In this document: positions 7,873-14,192 of the stretch, piece after piece
How positions within the stretch are numbered: position 1 is the first letter of the stretch
Layout of the letters: each line of letters opens with the position of its first letter
Source: JAYZDF01 sp036337945
GTDB taxonomy: Bacteria; Myxococcota; Kuafuiibacteriia; Kuafuiibacteriales; Kuafuiibacteriaceae
Length of the DNA stretch: 31,859 nucleotides
Direction: 5' to 3'
Assembly (NCBI GenBank): GCA_036337945.1
Contig: JAYZDF010000039.1
Coordinates: 1 to 31,859, forward strand
The notes under the pieces: generated by a model
The model's input: the letters and a program-made list of their open reading frames with translations, nothing else
Databases searched by the model: none
What the model was told of the DNA's origin: nothing
Position numbers and translations under genes: made by a program

Positions 7873-8880
7873 ATGAAGGAGGTTTTTCGAGGTGATACGG
7901 ACACGAAAGACGCGAAAGCGTTTGACGACCTGTTAAATGACCTTGAGAAAGGGGTGACAAAATCACTCAGTGTCGAAGACGCCAATACTCTTTTCTCTTT
8001 GCAGCGTAAGGTGACTGCCCAACTTGCTCGAGCTCGAATGAGACCAGGTAACGAATCTCGTTTAAGGTTTTTAGACTCGCTCGTGAAAAGAGGTCACAAT
8101 GTCCTTTTTCCTGCAAAAATCAATCTTATTCTAGCCTTCAAAGCTCTCTTTACTGGCGGATTTGCAAGAATATTTCGCGACTCGCTCAAACTTCAACTTG
8201 TCAGTTGGACGATGCTTCTTCTTGGTTTTATTGTCGGATTTTTTCTTACTCGGAGTGACCATGAATTCGCCTACATGTTTGTCGGACCAATGTATCCGAG
8301 GGACTATCTGCGCGAACTAATTGTGTCTTCAGCCGTGCGAAGTGAATTTCTGACCTCAGGTCGTGGCGCGGTGACAGCAGAGCAAACGTTCTTCTTCACG
8401 GCACTGTTTTTCAATAATTTTCGTGCTGCGATGTCTGCTTTCTGCGTTGGTATATTTTTTGGATTTCCGACGATTATTATTTTGCTCGTAAATGGCGCCC
8501 TTTTGGGAAGCTTTACTGCCATTTTCAATCAACAAAGCCTTGATTCGAGCTTTTTGGCTTGGGTACTTCCTCATGCGATTCCTGAACTTGCCGCTATCTG
8601 TATTGCCGCCGCAGGAGGGCTACAGCTTGGAATTGCTGTTTTACGTCCGGATGAATACACGCGAAAAGATGCAGTCGCGAAAAAAGGCAGAGATGCGGTC
8701 GTCTGCCTTGCTCTATCGGCGGTGCTCCTCGTTTACGCTGCGCTCATTGAGTCGTTTGTCAGACAATCTTCTGCAGATGACACACTTCGTTTCTTGTTAG
8801 TCATGCTTAATATTTTCGGTCTAGCCGCATACTTTACCTTCGCGGGAAGGGCAAAGCTACAACGCGGTCAAGTCGTTTAG
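7873..8880 (+). CDS. SpoIIM-family (DUF95) integral membrane protein
   Basis: About 335 residues from the ATG at 7873. A soluble, charged N-terminal region of about 110 residues is followed by a multi-TM domain matching the SpoIIM family. Segments include LVSWTMLLLGFIVGFFLTRS, the conserved FFNNFRAAMSAFCVGIFFG, LLVNGALLGSFTAIF, and HAIPELAAICIAAAGGLQLG with its conserved His and Pro. Two further C-terminal hydrophobic helices follow. In Bacillus, SpoIIM acts with SpoIID and SpoIIP in engulfment. In non-sporulating bacteria the family is a membrane protein of unclear role, usually beside RDD-family genes, as here. The frame is open from 7810, but the upstream residues overlap the divergent gene. 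Its 3' end lies 9 bp from the convergent lipid kinase. Confidence 0.85.
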   Translation: MKEVFRGDTDTKDAKAFDDLLNDLEKGVTKSLSVEDANTLFSLQRKVTAQLARARMRPGNESRLRFLDSLVKRGHNVLFPAKINLILAFKALFTGGFARIFRDSLKLQLVSWTMLLLGFIVGFFLTRSDHEFAYMFVGPMYPRDYLRELIVSSAVRSEFLTSGRGAVTAEQTFFFTALFFNNFRAAMSAFCVGIFFGFPTIIILLVNGALLGSFTAIFNQQSLDSSFLAWVLPHAIPELAAICIAAAGGLQLGIAVLRPDEYTRKDAVAKKGRDAVVCLALSAVLLVYAALIESFVRQSSADDTLRFLLVMLNIFGLAAYFTFAGRAKLQRGQVV

Positions 8881-8889
8881 GTGTCTTGT

Positions 8890-9552
8890 TTACTCGTGGC
8901 TGAGTAGTGTGTTTTCTCGGATTTTGGCGGTAGCAGCGACGACCAAAAAGCTGAGCGCGCCCAAGCTGAAAACCTCGTCGCGGGAATGGAAGACTAAATA
9001 GCTCAGGAGTCCGATAGCAACGATTGTGAATCCTAAAATTATGAAAATATTGCGCTTCGAGAAAAGAATTGCAAAACAACTTGCAAGGACAGGAACACCC
9101 CAAAGTGTGGTTCTAAGTACCGCATCAGGATTTTCGGAGACCATATCCCATCTATGTATGAGAACATCCGCAAATATGATGACCGCTCCGGCAGCAAAAA
9201 TCAGTACAGCGGCAGCGGCGGCGTCTTTTGCGACCATTGCACTCTTCTCAAACTCTTCAACGTGCAAGTCAACGAATGCTTCAAGCGCGGTGTTGAGGAC
9301 TTCCATCGCGATGACTAGAAACACACAGAATAAAAGGGTCGCTCGCGATGCTAGTTCGAGTGGTAGCGCCATGCCAACCAGCATGACTGCGAGTCCCGCG
9401 ACCCAGTGAATTTTCATATTCCGCTGGGTACAAAGTGTTCTAAGCAGTCCGTTCGTTGCATAAACAAAAGACGCTCGAAATCCATAAGAGAGAGGAGGTT
9501 TGGTTAGACCACTGTTTTGCTCTTCTGTATGCTTGTCTTGCTGTTTAGTCAT
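8890..9552 (-). CDS. dgkA: DgkA-type diacylglycerol/undecaprenol kinase with C-terminal membrane extension
   Basis: An integral-membrane lipid kinase that phosphorylates diacylglycerol or undecaprenol. It recycles lipids in the inner membrane. The first about 135 residues match the family: FVYATNGLLRTLCTQRNMKIHW, then MEVLNTALEAFVDLH with the two catalytic/metal-binding Glu (E84, E91), and AKDAAAAAVL with K109. The usual protein is about 120-130 residues; this one has 220. The extra about 85 residues hold two to three hydrophobic segments (VPVLASCFAILF, FIILGFTIVAIGLLSYLVF, LSFLVVAATA) that I do not recognise. The ATG overlaps the stop of the Smr gene by 1 nt (TAATG), and a GAGG lies just upstream, so translation is coupled to Smr. 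Which lipid is the substrate cannot be decided from the sequence. Confidence 0.88.
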   Translation of the reverse strand: MTKQQDKHTEEQNSGLTKPPLSYGFRASFVYATNGLLRTLCTQRNMKIHWVAGLAVMLVGMALPLELASRATLLFCVFLVIAMEVLNTALEAFVDLHVEEFEKSAMVAKDAAAAAVLIFAAGAVIIFADVLIHRWDMVSENPDAVLRTTLWGVPVLASCFAILFSKRNIFIILGFTIVAIGLLSYLVFHSRDEVFSLGALSFLVVAATAKIRENTLLSHE

Positions 9553-10232
9553 TACCGCCTCAGTAAGACATATACGGCGCCAGCACCTCCGTCATGAGGT
9601 AAAGCGGTACAAAAAGCGAGCACGCTTTTCGAGATTCGGCCTCGTTCAAGCCAGTTCTTTAGCAATCTTTTCAGGACCGGTATATTATCCTTTGAATTGA
9701 GTCCCCTACCGTGAACAATCAAGACGCAACGTTTGTCACTTAATCTCGATTTATTGATGAATTTCACGACTTCATCGAAGGCTTCGTCTCGATTCATTCC
9801 GTGCAGATCTAAATGCGCGCCTAGAGCATAATCACCCGCCTTTAGTTTTCTAAGAATACGACGGTCTAGTCCTTCAGCACAGCCTTCAATGAATTCATCT
9901 GAGTCGCTGATATCGAATTTCCCTGTCCCGTCAATCAAACTTGCTAACTCTGCAAGAGTTTCTGCTTCCTCATCGTGAATATGGATGTGTCGCGCATGAC
10001 CGGGTGGTAGAGGGCGAGTAACCAAACCGCGACCATCATCTTTTTGAGGCTCAACATCACCGAAAGCTCGTAGGAAGGCGAGCTCATCCTCCGATTGCGA
10101 AGGCTCAGACTTTTTCTCGACTCTCTTCAGCACGTCTTTTTGAGCCCGTTTGCGATCATTTTTGATCTTCTTTTTCAGCGACTTTGCCGCGTCGTAAAAA
10201 GGATTATTGAAGGGACGATCTTTCTTACTCAT
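9552..10232 (-). CDS. Smr domain protein (putative DNA/RNA endonuclease)
   Basis: 226 residues. The N-terminal about 45 residues are very basic (KSLKKKIKNDRKRAQKD) and suggest nucleic-acid contact. An acidic, probably disordered middle follows, with a His-rich patch RHIHIHDEEAETLAEL. The C-terminal Smr domain (about 141-226) has the hallmark LDLHGMNRDEAFDEVV, then VLIVHGRGLNS and the final GGAGAVYVLLRR. Stand-alone Smr proteins (as in E. coli SmrA/SmrB) nick DNA or cleave mRNA at stalled or collided ribosomes. This gene is the first of a two-gene unit with the lipid kinase, with no evident functional link. Its start is 154 bp from the divergent aminotransferase gene. Confidence 0.9.
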   Translation of the reverse strand: MSKKDRPFNNPFYDAAKSLKKKIKNDRKRAQKDVLKRVEKKSEPSQSEDELAFLRAFGDVEPQKDDGRGLVTRPLPPGHARHIHIHDEEAETLAELASLIDGTGKFDISDSDEFIEGCAEGLDRRILRKLKAGDYALGAHLDLHGMNRDEAFDEVVKFINKSRLSDKRCVLIVHGRGLNSKDNIPVLKRLLKNWLERGRISKSVLAFCTALPHDGGAGAVYVLLRR

Positions 10233-10333
10233 AGCACTTTTAAAGGGTTTTCATCGGGCTCTCGGAACGCAATGACGCATCGCTTCCATACCTCTACTCC
10301 GTGAATCCTTCATAACTCTTAAACATTGTTTTA

Positions 10334-10345
10334 GGAACTAGGTCC
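10334..10345. promoter_or_regulatory. Imperfect 12-bp palindrome upstream of lysine aminotransferase
   Basis: GGAACTAGGTCC is self-complementary except at one base pair, and lies about 41 bp before the lat start codon. It could be an operator half-pair or chance. No clear -35/-10 pair was found in the 154-bp gap between the Smr gene and lat. Confidence 0.15.
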
Positions 10346-10386
10346 AGACATGTGACAAGCAGTTTGTTTTCTAGGATTCTACCATC

Positions 10387-11709
10387 ATGCAGGTTCAGCC
10401 AAGCCAGGTTCATGAGACTTTACAAAAAGCGATTCTTACTGACGGTTTCTCAATGGTCTTGGATCTTGAGAAGAGTCACGGTCAGTGGATGTATGATTCG
10501 ATGGGTGATCGCTATTACCTCGATATGTTCACATTCTACGCATCGAGACCGGTTGCATTCAATCATCCGATGTTGCGAGATGAAGCGTATATCAAGCGCC
10601 TACTTGATGCTGCTCGCTTCAAGCCAAGCAATTGTGACACGTACACAAGATTATACGCAGAGTTTGTTGAGGCTTTTCGAACAAAAGCTATGGGACCAGG
10701 AATGAAGCACTTGTTCTTCATCGATGGTGGCGCGCTCGCCGTCGAGAATGCCTTGAAGGCCGCATTTGATTGGAAAGCGCGAAAGAACATGGCTTCTGGT
10801 CAGGTTGCGAAAGACATGTCCATCATTCACTTCAGTCACGCTTTTCACGGCAGGAGTGGATATACGTTATCACTGACGAACACGGCTGACCCGAGGAAGA
10901 CGCAGTACTTTCCAAAATTCGATTGGCCGAGAATTCCCGGTCCAGCGCGCGAATTTCCTCAAACAGAAGAAAACCAAAAATCGTTGATTGAAGCTGAAAG
11001 AAAAGCTCTTTATGAAATTGATCAAGCCTATTCTCGGCATGGCGCCGACTCGATCGCGGGAATCATTATAGAGCCGATTCAATGTGAAGGTGGAGACCGA
11101 CATTTTCGGCCAGAATTCATCGCGGCGCTCAGGAAGATTTGTGATTCGCGCGACTCCTTACTCATTTTCGACGAAGTTCAAACGGGACTCGGTGGAACAG
11201 GAACCATGTGGTACTACGAGCAACTTGATGTGAAACCAGATTTAGTTGCTTTCGCAAAAAAATGTCAGACAGGCGGAGTGATGGCATCTGAACGTCTCGA
11301 TGAAGTAGAATCTGTCTTTCATACGAGCTCACGCATTAGCAGCACGTTCACGGGTAATTTAGTGGATTTTGTGCGGTGTACTCGGTATCTCGAAATTATT
11401 GAGGAAGAGAACCTCCTCGAACGAGTCAAGACAGTGGGAAGTTTCATTGTGTCTGAACTCGAAGCTTTGAGCGATCGGTGTGACGAAGTGACAAACGCGA
11501 GAGGAATCGGAACGATTTTGGCCTGCGACGTACCTTCAACAGAGGACCGTGATACGGTTATGGAAAAGGCTCGCGAAGCGGGGCTTTTGATCCTCGGTAG
11601 TGGAGAAAGAACACTGCGACTTCGTCCCGCTCTTGATCTCACGCTAGAAGACGCAGAGCTCGGAATGCAGTTGTTTGCTAAATCTGTCGAAGGCCATTTT
11701 ACGGCATAA
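10387..11709 (+). CDS. lat: L-lysine 6-aminotransferase (lysine epsilon-transaminase)
   Basis: A PLP-dependent class-III aminotransferase of 440 residues. It transfers the epsilon-amino group of lysine to 2-oxoglutarate, giving allysine/piperideine-6-carboxylate (EC 2.6.1.36). The sequence carries segments specific to LAT rather than to general acetylornithine/GABA enzymes: FIDGGALAVENALKAAFDWK, HAFHGRSGYTLSLTNT, YFPKFDWPRI and GGDRHFRPEF. LLIFDEVQTG contains the PLP-binding Asp262, and the Schiff-base lysine is K291 in LVAFAKKCQ. Glu234 (IQCEGG) matches the gating Glu of the Mycobacterium enzyme. An AGGA ten nucleotides before the ATG is a plausible ribosome site. No piperideine-6-carboxylate dehydrogenase is nearby, so the next catabolic step must be encoded elsewhere. 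In actinobacteria LAT serves beta-lactam synthesis or stationary-phase lysine turnover; here the role is open. Confidence 0.93.
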   Translation: MQVQPSQVHETLQKAILTDGFSMVLDLEKSHGQWMYDSMGDRYYLDMFTFYASRPVAFNHPMLRDEAYIKRLLDAARFKPSNCDTYTRLYAEFVEAFRTKAMGPGMKHLFFIDGGALAVENALKAAFDWKARKNMASGQVAKDMSIIHFSHAFHGRSGYTLSLTNTADPRKTQYFPKFDWPRIPGPAREFPQTEENQKSLIEAERKALYEIDQAYSRHGADSIAGIIIEPIQCEGGDRHFRPEFIAALRKICDSRDSLLIFDEVQTGLGGTGTMWYYEQLDVKPDLVAFAKKCQTGGVMASERLDEVESVFHTSSRISSTFTGNLVDFVRCTRYLEIIEEENLLERVKTVGSFIVSELEALSDRCDEVTNARGIGTILACDVPSTEDRDTVMEKAREAGLLILGSGERTLRLRPALDLTLEDAELGMQLFAKSVEGHFTA

Positions 11710-11779
11710 TATTGAGTTTTCGTTTCGTCGGCTTGAGTTTGTTCATGTTGCCGTCGCCCAAAAACCGACCGTCGTCTGG

Positions 11780-13027
11780 CTAGGTTCGAAATCGATGTAC
11801 GAAGAGTCCGCTTCTAAGTTTTGGTTCAAACCAAGTCGATTTAGGGGGCATTACTTCACCGGCCTCAGCGACCGCCATGAGTTGCTGCATTGTCACAGGA
11901 TGGATACTGAAAGCAAGCTTCCATTCTTTCGAGTCGACTCGTTTTTCAAGTTCATCCATGCCACGAATGCCTCCAATAAAGTCGATACGATCACTGGTTC
12001 GTTGGTCTTCAATACCAAGTAATTTTGCCAAAACTTCAGCACTCAATACACTGACATCTAGGCAGGCGACAGGGTCCTCAGTTCCTGGAGGGGTCTTCAG
12101 TTTTAGTTCATACCATTGTCCGCTCAGGTACATGCCGTAATGATAGGATTCAGTCGGTTTTACTTGGTGGTTCGACTTCGTGACTTCAAATACTGCACCT
12201 AATTTTTCTAGTAGCTCCTCTTCTGTGTTTCCGTTCAGATCCTTGATGACGCGATTGTAATCCCAGACAGAAAGGTCGTTTTCGTCAAAAATGACCGAGA
12301 GAAAGAAGTTATGCGGCGCATTTTTATCTCCATCCGGATTTTCTTCTCGAATTCGTTGTCCAACCTTGGCGCTCGCAGCCGAACGATGATGTCCGTCTGC
12401 GATATAGGTTTTGGGGATGTCGCTTTCAAACAGGTTTTGAATTTGCGAGATAATTTCTGCATCATCAACTACCCATCCTTCGTGAAGAACGTCGTCATCG
12501 GCAGTAAAAGAGAAAGTTGGTTCATGAGATGCCTTCCACGAATCTCGAATCTCTTTTAGTCCTGTATGATGCGGGTGTGAAAGAAAAACCGGACCAGGGT
12601 GTGCGCCGATGCGAGACATATGAGCAATTCGGTCTTCTTCTTTCTGTGGGCGTGTAAACTCGTGCTTCTTAATATTATCTTCGAAGTAGTCGTTTATATC
12701 GCTCACACAAACGAGGCCTGTCTGGTCGATATCACCCATACGTTGACGGTAAAAATATAGACTCGGTTGTTGGTCCTCAACCATCCACCCTTTCTCGATA
12801 AACTCACCAAGATTTGCCGCCGCCTGATCGTAGGCTTGTTCTGAATGAGAGTCGATATCGGGAGACAAGTCGACCTCTGGCTTAATGATTCGGTAAAAGG
12901 ACTTATCGTTGCCTTCACGTTCGGCTCGAGCCTCGTCAGAGGAAAGTACGTCGTAGGGTCTTGAGGCGATGGTCGATTCTAGCCCGGAAGCAGGTCTTAA
13001 AGATTTGAAGGCACGGATTTTTGTCAT
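11780..13027 (-). CDS. DUF1015 family protein
   Basis: 415 residues, full length for the family. Hallmarks are an N-terminal RAFKSLRP followed by SRPYDVLSSDEA, and LYFYRQRM. EDRIAHMSRIGAHPGPVFLS and the invariant TYIADGHHRSAAS come next. The C-terminal end is VMPPKSTWFEPKLRSGLFVHRF. No signal peptide or TM helix is seen, so it should be cytoplasmic. The function of the family is not established to my knowledge. The DGHHR motif recalls the free-serine kinase SerK of archaea, and DUF1015 genes often sit beside serine-biosynthesis genes in other bacteria, so a small-molecule kinase role is possible. That is inference. It converges on lat, with 70 bp between the stops and no clear terminator there. 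A likely promoter lies at 13036-13064. Confidence 0.9.
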   Translation of the reverse strand: MTKIRAFKSLRPASGLESTIASRPYDVLSSDEARAEREGNDKSFYRIIKPEVDLSPDIDSHSEQAYDQAAANLGEFIEKGWMVEDQQPSLYFYRQRMGDIDQTGLVCVSDINDYFEDNIKKHEFTRPQKEEDRIAHMSRIGAHPGPVFLSHPHHTGLKEIRDSWKASHEPTFSFTADDDVLHEGWVVDDAEIISQIQNLFESDIPKTYIADGHHRSAASAKVGQRIREENPDGDKNAPHNFFLSVIFDENDLSVWDYNRVIKDLNGNTEEELLEKLGAVFEVTKSNHQVKPTESYHYGMYLSGQWYELKLKTPPGTEDPVACLDVSVLSAEVLAKLLGIEDQRTSDRIDFIGGIRGMDELEKRVDSKEWKLAFSIHPVTMQQLMAVAEAGEVMPPKSTWFEPKLRSGLFVHRFRT

Positions 13028-13360
13028 TTGCCGCGTGTATACCTACGATTGCCTTTGAACCCAATGCCCAAACCAAAAACATCTCTCGATAAATGAATGA
13101 TTGAGATGATTTGTTAGTGGTTTTCTATGTGTCTGTATTTATTGTGTTTTTTGTTTTGCCGTTGTTGATAAATATTTCCTGGCCATCATTTATTCTGTGT
13201 CCGTCAAAGGATAAGGGTTTCATCGGTCCGCTTTTATTTTCTCACTCGTTTCCTTGTTCCGCTCAGGAGAGGTTTCTCGTCATTTTCCGTAGCTGCCAAA
13301 TGAGGAGAATTTTGCTCCTAGAACTGTCATCTAACTGCTTGCCGTCTTATTCTCCGCAGC
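13028..13360. other. 333-bp intergenic region between divergent genes, AT-rich with a small hairpin
   Basis: The left end holds the putative DUF1015 promoter. The middle (about 13090-13200) is T-rich. Near the right end AGGAG-AATTTTG-CTCCT (13303-13319) can form a 5-bp hairpin 42 nt before the GTG of the DUF481 gene. A 25-codon frame from the ATG at 13300 ends at 13374, overlapping that GTG, and could be a leader peptide, but it has no clear ribosome site. I see no tRNA, riboswitch class or terminator that I can name. Confidence 0.4.
13036..13064 (-). promoter_or_regulatory. Predicted sigma70-type promoter for the DUF1015 gene
   Basis: On the minus strand TTGGGT (13064-13059), a 17-nt spacer and TATACA (13041-13036) have the right geometry. 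Transcription would start only about 1-3 nt before the ATG at 13027, which has no Shine-Dalgarno sequence, so the mRNA could be leaderless. Predicted by eye only. Confidence 0.4.
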
Positions 13361-14170
13361 GTGAGTCCATGTAAGCAGTTCGTCTTGCTTCCCGTAATTC
13401 TAACAGTACTCCTGTTTGAAAATACTGAAAGCCACGCGTCAGAAAAGGCTAATGAGAAACAGTCGAAATACTCACTACGAGTAAGTAGCGGAGGAAGCTT
13501 TTTTTCCGGGAACCTAAATCAGGTTCAGCTTAATGGAAGACTTCATCATGCATATAACTCGGATACGCTCGGCTACGATTTCATAGCGATGGGATTTCGG
13601 TTTTGGCTGAAACCTAGAGGGACAGAAGAATACCGACGAGTGGGTGATGACTTAAGCCTCATTGCGATCCCGTTTTGGTACTTTGATAAGAGTTTCTTTT
13701 TGATGCCAGTCATTCGTTACGAATCGTCCCAACTCTATGCCATCGACCATCGAATGAACGCGGGTCTCAATGTTGGATACACTCCGGTGAGAAGTCGAAA
13801 TTTCTTGGCGCGAATCAGTATAGGCGGAGCGTTTGAGCACAGCACATTCAGCTCTGACGAATTCATGCCTACGCCGGAAGTCTCGAATGACGGTCGAACT
13901 TTGAGCGGCTTTCGAGTCGCCGTGCAGTCCAACGGTTGGTTCCGTGTGAAGGAATCACCTTTGAGTTTTCGATATCTCTTCAATGGATTTGTTGACCCAA
14001 CCAATCCGGGGGATTTCCGCGCGATTCTCGATGCTTCTGCGAATGTTCGACTTTTTGGCCCTCTAGGACTTCGATTATCAACGCTTTTGAATTATCGCTC
14101 AGTGGGGCTGGTGGGCGTAGAGCCTTTTGACGTCAGAACCACAGCCGGACTGAGTTTTACGCTCAAATAG
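13361..14170 (+). CDS. DUF481-like outer-membrane beta-barrel protein
   Basis: 269 residues. The GTG at 13361 is the only reasonable start, since an in-frame TAG lies at 13319-13321. It begins a clear signal peptide: MSPCKQ, hydrophobic FVLLPVILTVLLF, and likely cleavage after ESHA. The mature part alternates polar and hydrophobic/aromatic residues in short strands, such as SLRVSSGGSFFSGNLNQ, IPFWYFDKSFFLMPVIRYE and RNFLARISIGGAFEH. It ends TTAGLSFTLK, as expected for a barrel. The FSGNLNQ strand and overall pattern resemble DUF481/YdiY-type proteins, but the family call is moderate and the function unknown. The MATE fusion gene follows after 22 bp with a strong ribosome site, so the two probably form an operon. 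Confidence 0.7.
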   Translation: MSPCKQFVLLPVILTVLLFENTESHASEKANEKQSKYSLRVSSGGSFFSGNLNQVQLNGRLHHAYNSDTLGYDFIAMGFRFWLKPRGTEEYRRVGDDLSLIAIPFWYFDKSFFLMPVIRYESSQLYAIDHRMNAGLNVGYTPVRSRNFLARISIGGAFEHSTFSSDEFMPTPEVSNDGRTLSGFRVAVQSNGWFRVKESPLSFRYLFNGFVDPTNPGDFRAILDASANVRLFGPLGLRLSTLLNYRSVGLVGVEPFDVRTTAGLSFTLK

Positions 14171-14180
14171 GTCCAATAGT

Positions 14181-14186
14181 AAGGAG
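14181..14186 (+). promoter_or_regulatory. Shine-Dalgarno AAGGAG fixing the TTG start of the MATE gene
   Basis: AAGGAG lies 6 nt before TTG 14193. It is one of the best ribosome sites in the window and supports the rare TTG start, because no ATG precedes the membrane domain in frame. Confidence 0.75.
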
Positions 14187-14192
14187 AATATC

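Noticed and set aside
13111..13374. 87-residue rightward frame with a hydrophobic N-terminus
   Set aside because: It begins at a TTG in a T-rich gap without a ribosome site, its composition follows base bias, and it overlaps the DUF481 start. Only the last 25 codons are kept as a weak leader-peptide idea.
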